This document shows positions 1 to 9,931 of a stretch of 45,660 nucleotides of DNA, piece after piece. The stretch comes from a virus. Numbering within the stretch: position 1 is the stretch's first letter; each line of letters opens with the position of its first letter. Under the pieces are notes generated by a model. It was not told the origin of the DNA. It worked only from the letters and a program-made list of their open reading frames with translations, and did no database searches. Position numbers and translations under genes: made by a program. The stretch is from positions 1-45,660 of IMG/VR virus record IMGVR_UViG_3300033146_001082. The stretch is one strand, 5' to 3'.

Positions 1-3000
1 GTATCGGATAAGTTATTATGTGAATTAATCACACCTTTGATTGCATACCTATATTGTGATGCACTCATACCATCTACATCGACACCCTCTTCCTCGAGGG
101 CTTCGTCGAACAGAGCAGTCAGGTCTTGATATGTCTCTTCCTCAACTTGTTTCCCTTTATTGTATTTCTTGAACAACCGTTTAAAGAAACCATTCTCTTC
201 CTTGTCATCTAACATGTCTGCGATGGTGTCTAGCGTCAAGTTAGCATTTATCCAACTCATAATCCAGTCACCATCTTTAATGCTTGGTATGGTCCTCTTA
301 GCGGCCTTAAAGTCCTCCTCACGAGACTGTTTACGTTCTTTTACATAATCAGTGTCATACTCACCCTGTCTTTCTTCAATGTCCTTAACACGAGCTTCTA
401 ACTTACTAATAGTTTCATTAGATTGTTGTATAGCATCTAAGTTTTTAACCATTGTAGATTTTGGGTCAGTTCCCCATACAACTTCTGTGAATGTAGCATT
501 CTTGAAGTCATTGATTAACTGTTTAACATCTTCTTTAATAGACTCATGATATTTACGCTGTTTCATTTTAGATATCTTACTATCTAACTTACCTTTGCGT
601 TTAGCATACTTTTGTGCTGCATGATAATCCCTAAGGTTTTTAGCACCTAGTGGGCCTTTAGCAAATTCAGCAACCATATTGAGTGGCATAACAGCCTTGG
701 TTGTAAACTTCTTAATCAGTGCAGTGAGTATAGCTTCCTTCTTCTCTGGGTCTGTTTCTTTAGCATATCGTTCAATGGTGACCTTATTTTGTTTAGTTTT
801 CTTATCTGTGTCAGTGGTATCCTCTACGAGTTCCTCTGTAGACAAAGCATCATTAAACTTAACAACAGGGTCATTAACCATATTATTCAACATCTCTGCT
901 GCAAGGTGATTAACCTGAGACTTAGCATCTGGAGAATAATCAAGTAAACTGTCTAAAATGTTTTCCATGAATGTGGTAACGTCACCAGACATTGCACTTT
1001 CTGGGTTTGCTCTAAACATCTCAGCAAAAAATTCATCGGGGTTCTCTGTTACGTTTGATGCCACCTTCTTTTTAAAGTCTGTGTTATCAAAGAACTTAAG
1101 AACTTCCTCCTTATTGTTTAACTTATCTTCTGCCCAACTATTACGCAATTTTGCTCGTTGGTTTGCAGTCAGGATATTATTAAAGTACCAATGCCCTAAT
1201 TCATGTACCAATGCAATAGGATGTTCCTTGTCAGCCACAATAAGGTTTAAATGGTCGTAAAAACGTCCAGCCACCTGATTGTTCTCATCACTTAAAACCT
1301 CCACATTAACGGGCACGTTAGGAGCATTCTCGAACAATCTAACGACAGTATCGAGTTCATTACTCTGTTTCATATCCTTACTGAGCATTCTTGCTATCTC
1401 AGCAGTAGTCTTCTCACCTTTTAATGCACGTTTACGGATTTTCTCTGTAAGTCTATCCATATAATTTAATGAATTGATGAAATTACCCAATTCCTGACCT
1501 TGCATACCACTCATATCATGGGTAGCCATTTGGTCATATAACATAACAGCCTCAATAGGAGATACCTTATCAAAGTCTTTAAAGATTATAGACCTACCAC
1601 CTGATTGCTCAAGTACAAATGCAGCATCGGCTACATTTAGTGTAGTTTCCATATCTGTAAAAGCTGGCTGTTTAGAAATTTCTTCACGCATTTTCAACTG
1701 GCCAATCATATCCATTTCTGTAATGGCTTCAGTACTCAACGCATCAAAGAACTGGTTATTCTCATCGAATGTTACATAATTCTCAGTGTCATATGTATTT
1801 TCATCAAATCCAGAATTCATTGCACCAAACTCTTCACCAAAATTATCGGCAAATGATAGTTCAGCTTCAGCTTCAGAACCAATACTGTTTACGATATCAG
1901 CACTTTCAAATGCTGCCTCATCACCATATGCTCCTTCAGATTCTGCCATCTCATCTTCAGATATTGCTTTAGCAGAATTACCAACATATAGATAATCAAG
2001 TGATTCATCACTGGTTGTGTTGGTTCTCTGTTTACTACCACTGTTTAAATTAACACTAGTATTCTCAGATTCTGATAATGTTCTATCCTCATTTGCTGGA
2101 ATAGCTGATTCTTTAACAGATAATGTGATTACACCTTTTTCTGCTAACGACATCATAGCATAAGGATTGTGTATTGGCTCTTTTATTTCAGTTCTTTTAA
2201 ATATTGCCCGTTTATCCTCTGATACTGTTGCATTCTTTTTAATCAGTGATTTTGATTCCCTACTGATTTTATCAGAATTTGCCATATCTAGTGCAGGTAC
2301 AATAGTATCACCATTTGCTTGGTCAGACAGTATAGTAGCAAGTTCCATAGTCTCTGTTTCATTCAACTTGGCTTTCTTAGCTGCTTTATCGTTATAGGCT
2401 ATTTCCACATCAACTTTACCATTAACCATGGCATTAGTTAATCGTTTTGCTGCATACGACTTCATCTTCTTGATTGGTCCTGTATCTTTGTCATTAGTCA
2501 CAACAAATTTTGTAACATCAATGGCTTTTTTACCAGCATCAATAATAGTGTTCATCATATCCTTAGCAAAACCAGTAGCAGTTGATTTACCAGTACTTAA
2601 CTTTCTATCAGCATCACCAGCGTTCTGTGTTTTCCTATATTCACCAATAAATGTCTGTAACGACTTCTTAAACAGTTTTTGACGTGCACGTTCTTCACCT
2701 TTAAGTGTGTTACTTGTAAGTAGTCCAAGTTTTGCACCTTTACTAGCACCCATAGTATACATAAGAAGATTACGAAGTTTCATAATCTCATCATCAGATA
2801 AATATTCTATGATTCTAAAGTTCTTGGTGAACTCTGTACCAGTAAGAAATTCTTTTACCTGTTTTGGTGTCTTAAGTTTGCTTAACTCTTGTCCTTTTTT
2901 GGTTGCAGTCTTTCTGATTTTACGTCTACCAAAGTCGGTCAATAGTAGTTCAATATAATCTACTGGAGATGTTACCTTTTCCAATGCCTTTTGTTCAGCT

Positions 3001-6000
3001 TCAGTAAACTCATTGATTATATCATTTGTTCTATCAACTGTCATTTTACGCGATACTGTCTCTCCTTGTAGTCCTTCAAGCATAGAATCTAACCAGGCAT
3101 ACACATTGTCCTCTGCAATACGAGAATCGTATCCTACAAGAATCTTATATAGCTTGTTTAAAGTCTTAGCAAGGCTATGGAAGAATGTATCTAATACCCC
3201 TTGTCCCTTTTCAGAGATAACGAAGTATGTGCTGATTCTATCTGCCATATACTCATCGAAACTAGTAAGATATTCTGCAATATTCTCATCGTCACGCATC
3301 ATTTTAGACAAGTCTTTGAAAGATATATCGTTTCTGGCTAATGCGGTAACGGATACACCACTGCCTCTAGAAGTAAGAATGCTGTTCAATGTAGAGGTTT
3401 CTTTTGTGTTTTCTTTCCTCCATTTGTCATAATCTGCCATTATAGCATCACGTGTCTTCTTATCAGCATCAGCAAAATGGTCATTCACTATTACGTGGCC
3501 CATTTCGTGGCCTACTACACGCATAGCTTTAACGCCTTTTAGTGCACTATTCACAACAATAAGAGAATTGCCCTTAAATGTTACAGTATAACCATCAGTT
3601 TTTTCTGTTTCGAACCGATTAATTATTTCACGAGCAACTGTTTGGGTTTTTGTATCATAATTAGACAGTTTTTTGATGTTTATACCAAGATATTCAAGTT
3701 GTCCAATCAGGTCATCACTAACATATACACCAGTAGCATTCTTTTTACCAGCCAGTGTAGACAGGATTGTATTAGCAAATCCATTAAGTTTCTCAATTGC
3801 TGGTGTTCGTTTGAGTGCTTTTTTCTTGGAATATTCTTGTTCTTTCTTAAAAGAAAATTCTTTGAGTTCTGCCTCATTAACCTTTTTCTTGGCATCAATA
3901 ATCTCAGTCAGGTATTCTGTGCCCTTATTACCATTGGTTTTTTCATGTTCTTGACGAAGTTTCACCAATCTATCTAATTCTGTCTTGGCTTCATCAGAGG
4001 CCTTTTTAAGCTCGGTTCCCTTGTCAGTGGTACTCTGCTCCACATTACCCTTAATAGAGGGCTTAACGGGGCTATTAGGGCTCTTTTTAGACTTATTAGA
4101 ACTCTTTTCGTTCGATGTATCTGCTTTTTTGCCCTTTTTGATGGTTTTAGCGACTTGCAAAATGTAATCTTCAAGCTGCTGTTTTTCCTTCCCATTTAAC
4201 TTCTCTCTAGACAGGTTTTTGAGTAATTCTTTGACGTGTTCTGACTTCTGTTCTTCAGTTAAATCAGACACATCTTCACCATTGATTACACGAGAAATAA
4301 AATTATTTTCATTATTTTTCAAAAAAGACTTGACATTATTAGAAAGTTGTGGTACCCTTATATTATTATTATTATTATTATTAATATTATTATCAGTATT
4401 AGTATTATTATTATTATTACTATTACTGTTTTTCTTATTTTCTTTGGTTACTTTCTTTGTTTCTTTACCCTGGGGAGTGTGTTTTCGAACGATTGCTGAA
4501 GCAGTATTCCATTTTGTTGCATCCTCATCTTCGTTCAAAGAACTGGTTATGGTATCCAATTGTTTGGTGACTTTTTCGAAATCTTCTCTAGTAGAATTTT
4601 CATCCAACCCAAACTCTTTAAGTATTTCCATTTCCCTAGAAGTCTTGTCTGATTCTTTTTGGGTTAGAGCATCATTGTACACCACAGTTCTGTGTTTTCT
4701 CAAACTAGACAATTCTTTATCCATTTGCTTCTTCTGCTGAATCAGAGCAGCAGCTTCCATTGACCTTCCAGAATTCTTAGCATCTTGGATATTTGCTGTA
4801 GTGAGTGCAATCATGTCAGATAACTCATCTTTACGATTGTCTACCTCTTCAACTGTTTTTAAATCTGTAACATTTATTGGGTTATATCCAATATCAGTTG
4901 TCATAACGGTCGTGGTATTCCCTGTGGGGCTCGTAGGAGTGGTCTCAATGGTGTTTACAGTGACATCAGGCCCTACGGGTTCAGAAAATGGAGAAACGTT
5001 CATAACGGTGTTGTTAGGGGCATTCTCGGTATTGTCCATTTCAGCCAGTTGTATTTGTATTTGATTAATCCTGTCAGCATTTGCTTCTGGGTCTTTACTC
5101 AACTCCTCTAGTTCAATACGCAATTCTTCTGCACCACCGATAGCTTGACCAGGTGCTTGATTCAAACCAAGTTGTTCTTCAATGGCATCAATCTCAGCAA
5201 TAAGTGCGTTATATTCTTCCTCGTTGTCGACTGGGTCCAAATTATCCAATTCTGCTTGTTTAACTGCGAGTTCACCCTCGAGATTGGTTGTATCTTCTTC
5301 TGAGACCTCCGTAGAGGTGTCTTCCTGGACAGTTTCACCCTCAACAGGTGCTACGGGTTCATTTTGGGTTTCATCGACATTCTCGGTACCTTCTAGGTCC
5401 TCAGCTACTGCTTGCTCACGTTCACCAGTTTTCTCGTTCTTTTTAGCGACTCTATCTTGTTCTGCCTCATACTCGGCAATTTCTTTCATTGCCTGTTTAG
5501 CCAGTTCATTTGTCTCATCACTAAATTCGCCTTCTTCTAACGTATCAGCATCTCGTAGTTGTTGAGCAGATAATCTTTTAGCGGTCTCTTCAGATACACC
5601 TCTACGTTTGAGTTCTTTAACAGAAGACGAATATCTATTAACACGTCCACCAGTGGCAGGAATACCCATTAAAAGGAATGTAGGTAGTGTGGTAGCAAAT
5701 TCCTTAGCACCAGACTTTAAGGTATGTCCTAGTCGTTGTAAGAGTGTCTTATCACTAATGTCGGTAATGCGGTCTTCACCAAATTCCTTTTTTAGTGCTT
5801 CACGCATCTTGTCTGCTTCTGGACCACCTTTTTCCATAACTTCACGAGCATATTCTACAGAACCTTCTGTTGCAATCTTCTGAATACCCTCTTGGAATGC
5901 CTCAAATGATGCATCACCAATATATTGTTTTGCAGTATCCATAATCATCTTTTTGGTCATCTTACTACCAAGCATTTTACCTAGTGCTTTCTTACCGAAT

Positions 6001-7046
6001 ACACCAGCCAATCCTTCAGATAATACTTTCATCTGTAATAACTCTGCAAGTGAGTATGCCGTTGCACCAATATTGGCAGCAGTCTTATGTTCTCTAGGGT
6101 CTATACCAGACATCATCATACCACTCTGAATATCACCTTTACCCTGTAAATATGAACCAAATAAACCACCTGCTACATTACCGCCAGTCATGATTGTGTT
6201 TCCTATGTAATTCTCAATACTTGGGAGCACATTAATTAAACCACCATATAGTTTTTGAGCCAGGTTTTGTTCACCATTACTCAAATGGTCATTTATTTGT
6301 ATTCTGAGTTTATTAAATGCTGCCGCTGATTCTAAATCGTTTGCTGCAATAGCATTAGCAACCATTGTATCAATTTGACCGTTAATTTCACCAGCAGAGA
6401 ACGCTTTACCAGTGAATGATGAACCAGTATCCATAGCTCTATCCATAAGCATATATCGTCTAGCACCATCTATGATTTTACGTTCTTTATCGTAGTCTTC
6501 TACCTTGGTTATTCCAGCCATTTGTTCATCAGATAATTCTTTACGTGTTTTACCTGTTTTGAGTGCTTTTTCAGCACGCTTGATACGTTCCTTGTCATCA
6601 CCATATATTTCAGATAGTTTGTCTGGGTTTTCACGATAATATTCTACGTCATTACCAAGTTTATTACCCAATGTTTTGATTTCATCAAGCATTATAATGG
6701 CTTCCGTTTTCTTTTGCACATCGTGTGCAGCAATACCTTTTCCCCAGTTAACCAGACCCTCACGAAAGCCAGTGTATTGGTCAGTCAACATATCTCCTGC
6801 CATATCGATAGCCTCTTCACCAAAGTCTTTAGCTTGGTTCCCAATATTGGCTATAAGGTTGGATGGTGTCTCTCTAGCAACAGCATAATTGGTATTTTCA
6901 TTAGCTTCTATAGATACGTCATCAGAGGGTAAAAGGTATCCCCCTTCTTCATCTACTGACTCTGATAGCTGTTCTTCATCAGACGGTAAAAGGAGCCCAT
7001 TGGACTCCTCTACATCATCTGGTAGTAAAAAATTATCTTCCATCAT
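1..7046 (-). CDS. Giant virion-type (polyvalent-like) protein with two zincin metallopeptidase motifs, partial
   Basis: The frame stays open for about 2,348 codons from ATG 7046 to the window edge, so the C-terminus is missing. The upstream stop and ribosome site are fused (TAAGGA, then ATG). The N-terminus is acidic, with a repeated LLPSD-type motif in the first 50 residues. A Gly/Met-rich stretch, a long acidic coiled-coil region and a poly-Asn linker (about residues 872-895) follow. HEMGH at 1180-1184 with a downstream DEYMAD (Glu1265) and HELGH at 1948-1952 with EFFAE (Glu2005/2009) have the ligand layout of gluzincin metallopeptidases, so there may be two peptidase domains. It is the last visible gene of the virion operon, after likely internal proteins. 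I infer an injected or internal virion protein of the large polyvalent type, perhaps cleaving host or virion proteins. No RNA polymerase motif is visible. The metallopeptidase call is firm; the virion role is inference. Confidence 0.8.
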   Translation of the reverse strand, partial: MMEDNFLLPDDVEESNGLLLPSDEEQLSESVDEEGGYLLPSDDVSIEANENTNYAVARETPSNLIANIGNQAKDFGEEAIDMAGDMLTDQYTGFREGLVNWGKGIAAHDVQKKTEAIIMLDEIKTLGNKLGNDVEYYRENPDKLSEIYGDDKERIKRAEKALKTGKTRKELSDEQMAGITKVEDYDKERKIIDGARRYMLMDRAMDTGSSFTGKAFSAGEINGQIDTMVANAIAANDLESAAAFNKLRIQINDHLSNGEQNLAQKLYGGLINVLPSIENYIGNTIMTGGNVAGGLFGSYLQGKGDIQSGMMMSGIDPREHKTAANIGATAYSLAELLQMKVLSEGLAGVFGKKALGKMLGSKMTKKMIMDTAKQYIGDASFEAFQEGIQKIATEGSVEYAREVMEKGGPEADKMREALKKEFGEDRITDISDKTLLQRLGHTLKSGAKEFATTLPTFLLMGIPATGGRVNRYSSSVKELKRRGVSEETAKRLSAQQLRDADTLEEGEFSDETNELAKQAMKEIAEYEAEQDRVAKKNEKTGEREQAVAEDLEGTENVDETQNEPVAPVEGETVQEDTSTEVSEEDTTNLEGELAVKQAELDNLDPVDNEEEYNALIAEIDAIEEQLGLNQAPGQAIGGAEELRIELEELSKDPEANADRINQIQIQLAEMDNTENAPNNTVMNVSPFSEPVGPDVTVNTIETTPTSPTGNTTTVMTTDIGYNPINVTDLKTVEEVDNRKDELSDMIALTTANIQDAKNSGRSMEAAALIQQKKQMDKELSSLRKHRTVVYNDALTQKESDKTSREMEILKEFGLDENSTREDFEKVTKQLDTITSSLNEDEDATKWNTASAIVRKHTPQGKETKKVTKENKKNSNSNNNNNTNTDNNINNNNNNNIRVPQLSNNVKSFLKNNENNFISRVINGEDVSDLTEEQKSEHVKELLKNLSREKLNGKEKQQLEDYILQVAKTIKKGKKADTSNEKSSNKSKKSPNSPVKPSIKGNVEQSTTDKGTELKKASDEAKTELDRLVKLRQEHEKTNGNKGTEYLTEIIDAKKKVNEAELKEFSFKKEQEYSKKKALKRTPAIEKLNGFANTILSTLAGKKNATGVYVSDDLIGQLEYLGINIKKLSNYDTKTQTVAREIINRFETEKTDGYTVTFKGNSLIVVNSALKGVKAMRVVGHEMGHVIVNDHFADADKKTRDAIMADYDKWRKENTKETSTLNSILTSRGSGVSVTALARNDISFKDLSKMMRDDENIAEYLTSFDEYMADRISTYFVISEKGQGVLDTFFHSLAKTLNKLYKILVGYDSRIAEDNVYAWLDSMLEGLQGETVSRKMTVDRTNDIINEFTEAEQKALEKVTSPVDYIELLLTDFGRRKIRKTATKKGQELSKLKTPKQVKEFLTGTEFTKNFRIIEYLSDDEIMKLRNLLMYTMGASKGAKLGLLTSNTLKGEERARQKLFKKSLQTFIGEYRKTQNAGDADRKLSTGKSTATGFAKDMMNTIIDAGKKAIDVTKFVVTNDKDTGPIKKMKSYAAKRLTNAMVNGKVDVEIAYNDKAAKKAKLNETETMELATILSDQANGDTIVPALDMANSDKISRESKSLIKKNATVSEDKRAIFKRTEIKEPIHNPYAMMSLAEKGVITLSVKESAIPANEDRTLSESENTSVNLNSGSKQRTNTTSDESLDYLYVGNSAKAISEDEMAESEGAYGDEAAFESADIVNSIGSEAEAELSFADNFGEEFGAMNSGFDENTYDTENYVTFDENNQFFDALSTEAITEMDMIGQLKMREEISKQPAFTDMETTLNVADAAFVLEQSGGRSIIFKDFDKVSPIEAVMLYDQMATHDMSGMQGQELGNFINSLNYMDRLTEKIRKRALKGEKTTAEIARMLSKDMKQSNELDTVVRLFENAPNVPVNVEVLSDENNQVAGRFYDHLNLIVADKEHPIALVHELGHWYFNNILTANQRAKLRNSWAEDKLNNKEEVLKFFDNTDFKKKVASNVTENPDEFFAEMFRANPESAMSGDVTTFMENILDSLLDYSPDAKSQVNHLAAEMLNNMVNDPVVKFNDALSTEELVEDTTDTDKKTKQNKVTIERYAKETDPEKKEAILTALIKKFTTKAVMPLNMVAEFAKGPLGAKNLRDYHAAQKYAKRKGKLDSKISKMKQRKYHESIKEDVKQLINDFKNATFTEVVWGTDPKSTMVKNLDAIQQSNETISKLEARVKDIEERQGEYDTDYVKERKQSREEDFKAAKRTIPSIKDGDWIMSWINANLTLDTIADMLDDKEENGFFKRLFKKYNKGKQVEEETYQDLTALFDEALEEEGVDVDGMSASQYRYAIKGVINSHNNLSD
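4360..4432 (-). repeat. ATT/TTA trinucleotide tract encoding a poly-Asn linker
   Basis: A run of ATT/TTA triplets, broken by a few other codons, encodes an Asn-rich segment (with Ser, Thr, Asp and Ile) near residues 872-895 of the giant protein. It separates the acidic N-terminal half from the first metallopeptidase region. A slippage-prone microsatellite in frame with the gene changes linker length in whole residues. Confidence 0.85.
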
Positions 7047-7057
7047 TATCTATTTCC

Positions 7058-8890
7058 TTAATACAATAGTTTATCTAATTCGGCTTTTTGTTCATCTGTT
7101 AGATTCTTAAGTGCTTTGGTTGTTCCTCTAGAAGTAATAACATAGTAGTTATTATTTTTATCTTTGAGATAACCATTATTTGCACGCTCAATCTTATCAG
7201 AGAAATTAGCCAAGTATTGTTGATTTAATTGGTTACTTGGGTTAGATGCTGGTATTCCCTCAGGGGTAACATTATCTTGTTGCCCAACATTAACACCTAG
7301 TGCGGATTGCATAGCATCACCATTAAATGTTACTTTCTGTTTTCCTTTAGCAGATTCATCATACACACCTATAGGTTTAGCGTTACCACCAGGCACTTTT
7401 AAGTAGATTGGACGTTTACCATCTTCTCCTTGTGCACCCATAACTATATTCTGATTATCAAATTCACTCATTACAATTTCTGCGTCTTCTTGAGACAGGT
7501 TAGATTCTTCAACAATATCCTTTGGAGTTGTCCAACCAATATTCGTTTTTCCGAAGATTGAACCAAGACTCTGTATTGGGTGTTTTATAGAAAAACCAGC
7601 ACTCTGTGCCAAAGGTGTCTCACCAGATATATTAGATGATGGTACTGTTGGGTACCCACCAACAGATGATGGTGCTGCACCTTGTTGTCCAGACTCTGTT
7701 CTAGCCAATTGCATAGATGTGAACTCACCAGTGCTAGGATTAACTGCATCCTTACTCTTAGGATTGGTTTTGGCACTTGTATTGAGCACACCTTTTTGTG
7801 CAATCAGTTCTTGTGTATAACTTTGTTGTGCACCTAATAGTTTAGTGGCTAAATCATCAATTGCTTTTTGTTGACCCTCTGTATATGCTCCACCTTGGTT
7901 GGCTATTTCAAAGTTAGCTTTCATTTGTTCCATTTCTTTTGCATATGAATCAACAAGAGCCTTAGCATTTGCAACAATGTTTTGATTGGTCTTTGGTGTT
8001 GCCGCTTGTGCTTTCTTCTGAGCCGCTAATTTTTGTTTTTCTACTTTAGCTTTGAAGTCACCATCCCAAGCAAGACGTTTACGGTTGTAATAGTCCCAAA
8101 CCTTGTCCTGTACCTCTTTAACGTTGATGTTCGAACCTTTTGCCAATACATTCTCAAAGTCTGCAAGCATGGCTGCCTGTGTAGGCCACATAGACAGGAT
8201 ATCTGCCTTACCATATTTCTTAACTCGTTCATCAATAAGTTTATTTACTGCCGATAAGTTCTCTTTAACCGACTTATCAATGACTTCTTGTTCAAAGTAC
8301 TCTGGTACCTCTAGACGAGCATCTGCAAACGAACTTCGAATCTTTGTTAGGTCTAACTCTCCCTGTTTTTCGAAGTCATCGATTAATAGTTTACCTTTTT
8401 TCCACTTAATTGAGTCTTTGGTTGCATTTGCAAAGTTTTGGTCATTTTGTACAGATTGCATACTTCCCATATATACATAGGTTTCTAAGTCTAAATCTGG
8501 GTTTGCTTGTGCAATCGCATATAGGTTCTTACCTGAACGTTTCAACCAGGTATTGTTGTCTTCACCTTCCATCGGCTTAAACCCATTCTCGTATTCAATC
8601 AGGATTTGTTTATACTCCTCATCTGAAAGGTTTTCCTTACCAGATTTCTGTGCAAAGTATTTTCTAGCACCTTCATCTACATACATAGCATCTAGCATGC
8701 CTGCAAACTCTCTATATCCCTTATCTCGTAGCTCCTGGTCATTCTGTTCATCCTGTTTCAATTTCTGAATCTCAGGAATCTTCCCAACTGCTTGACCAAT
8801 AGTTCCGATACCATCAATAATTCTATCAAAATCAGCAGAGAATGCAGCAGGGTCTACCATTGCTGCTCCATCTATTCTATTAGTAAGCAT
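7058..8890 (-). CDS. Putative internal (ejection) virion protein, 610 aa
   Basis: I do not recognise the family. I chose ATG 8890 because it lies just after the preceding stop (8892-8894) with GGAGAGG 11 bases upstream; the frame extends 22 codons further up, but only inside the preceding gene. The protein is soluble, helical, and rich in Lys, Glu, Gln and Ala. A coiled-coil-like Lys/Ala/Gln region lies near residues 280-360 and a Ser/Gly/Pro-rich low-complexity part near 400-460. The C-terminus is charged. No catalytic motif is evident. It sits between two small internal-protein candidates and the giant protein, the position where podoviruses carry ejection proteins, so that role is inferred from context. 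Its stop overlaps the ribosome-binding site of the giant gene, suggesting coupled translation. Confidence 0.75.
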   Translation of the reverse strand: MLTNRIDGAAMVDPAAFSADFDRIIDGIGTIGQAVGKIPEIQKLKQDEQNDQELRDKGYREFAGMLDAMYVDEGARKYFAQKSGKENLSDEEYKQILIEYENGFKPMEGEDNNTWLKRSGKNLYAIAQANPDLDLETYVYMGSMQSVQNDQNFANATKDSIKWKKGKLLIDDFEKQGELDLTKIRSSFADARLEVPEYFEQEVIDKSVKENLSAVNKLIDERVKKYGKADILSMWPTQAAMLADFENVLAKGSNINVKEVQDKVWDYYNRKRLAWDGDFKAKVEKQKLAAQKKAQAATPKTNQNIVANAKALVDSYAKEMEQMKANFEIANQGGAYTEGQQKAIDDLATKLLGAQQSYTQELIAQKGVLNTSAKTNPKSKDAVNPSTGEFTSMQLARTESGQQGAAPSSVGGYPTVPSSNISGETPLAQSAGFSIKHPIQSLGSIFGKTNIGWTTPKDIVEESNLSQEDAEIVMSEFDNQNIVMGAQGEDGKRPIYLKVPGGNAKPIGVYDESAKGKQKVTFNGDAMQSALGVNVGQQDNVTPEGIPASNPSNQLNQQYLANFSDKIERANNGYLKDKNNNYYVITSRGTTKALKNLTDEQKAELDKLLY

Positions 8891-8891
8891 A

Positions 8892-9269
8892 TTATAGTAA
8901 TCCTCTCCGTTGTGCATTTGCCTGTTTATTAGCCAATTTACCACCCATACCACCAAGCAACGAATTGACCATCTGGTTTTGTTGGTTCATTGCGTTTGCC
9001 TGATTAAAAGCATTTTGTTTATCGCCTAAAAATTCATTACGTCTATTAGAATCCTTCGTTGCCTGAATCTGTTTGTCTGTAAGAGCAAGGCTACGTTGTT
9101 CTAATGACCTATTTTGTTTATCCAATTTACGTTTATACCTTTGTTGTGCATCATAGACAAGTTTTTGTTGTCTTAATGCTTTCTTCTTATTTCCTATAGA
9201 TATTCCACCACCTGCTGCGGCAGACACTCCTGCAATAATAGAAAAAACTGCTGTTACTACTGTAGCCAT
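8892..9269 (-). CDS. Small virion protein with N-terminal hydrophobic segment and coiled coil
   Basis: This 125-residue protein starts with a hydrophobic Ala/Gly-rich segment (about residues 2-25, VTAVFSIIAGVSAAAGGG) and continues as a basic, Gln-rich helix (about 27-95) likely to form a coiled coil. This membrane-active N-terminus plus coiled coil resembles small ejection proteins such as T7 gp14 in general design, but I see no sequence signature to prove homology. Its ATG overlaps the stop of the preceding gene by one base (TAATG), and the next gene starts one base after its own stop, so the three are translationally coupled. A role in forming a channel during DNA ejection is inference from composition and position. 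Confidence 0.72.
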   Translation of the reverse strand: MATVVTAVFSIIAGVSAAAGGGISIGNKKKALRQQKLVYDAQQRYKRKLDKQNRSLEQRSLALTDKQIQATKDSNRRNEFLGDKQNAFNQANAMNQQNQMVNSLLGGMGGKLANKQANAQRRGLL

Positions 9270-9853
9270 TATTGTACCTGTCCTCTCATCTGTAACCCAC
9301 CAGAAACTAGTGATGTTTGATTATTAACTGGTTTCTTACCTTTAACCATGTTTTGTGCCATATCTCTACCAACAGTACTACTATTGGCGTAATTTACAAA
9401 TTGTTGTCCTATCTGTTCCAAATCTTTAGACTTTTGAATAGCCTCTTGAATATTCTGTGCCAGTAGTTTAATCTGGTAGAATTTTTCATCATTTCGTATT
9501 TGTTCAGACAGTTTTTCTTGTTCTTGGTTGATTCGTCTATTGGAGTTTAAGAAATCTTGATATGATTCCTTTTCTGCACGACCTATTTCAGCCATAGATT
9601 GAGCAGTAGCTTCGTCCTGTGCCCTATTAGCCATACCAACTTCTGCTATACCCAACCCTGTTTGAGCTAAACCTTTTAGACCAGTACCTACAGCATCAAT
9701 AGTTCCTGCGGTACTTCCTAAATCAACACCTTCTGGGGTACTTCCGTACCCCCTACTACCATATGTTCCAAGTCCACCACCACCAGTTAAATCAAACTCT
9801 GGTGTGGCAAACGTATTCGCATTAAACGAAAATGCATTATTTGATGCACTCAT
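9269..9853 (-). CDS. Putative internal virion protein, 194 aa
   Basis: Unrecognised protein. The first 60 residues are Gly/Ser/Thr/Phe/Asn-rich and probably disordered, followed by a Gly/Ala helix that could touch membranes (about residues 55-80). A long charged, Gln-rich coiled coil covers about 80-160. The start at 9853 is supported by AGGAGA seven bases upstream. It heads a tight run of three coupled genes ending just before the giant protein. The likely role is a component of the internal or ejection complex, inferred from context only. The 78 bases upstream (9854-9931) hold only the ribosome-binding site and no further gene. Confidence 0.7.
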   Translation of the reverse strand: MSASNNAFSFNANTFATPEFDLTGGGGLGTYGSRGYGSTPEGVDLGSTAGTIDAVGTGLKGLAQTGLGIAEVGMANRAQDEATAQSMAEIGRAEKESYQDFLNSNRRINQEQEKLSEQIRNDEKFYQIKLLAQNIQEAIQKSKDLEQIGQQFVNYANSSTVGRDMAQNMVKGKKPVNNQTSLVSGGLQMRGQVQ

Positions 9854-9931
9854 AAATATCTCCTATTAATAATAGCTAGTTAATGGTGCTGCAAAATCTT
9901 CCCAACTGGCACCTTTTTTCCCTTGTTCGAA

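Noticed and set aside
1-7046. N4-type virion RNA polymerase
   Set aside because: Size and position are suggestive, but no polymerase motif was found in the visible 2,348 residues, whereas two zincin motifs are clear.
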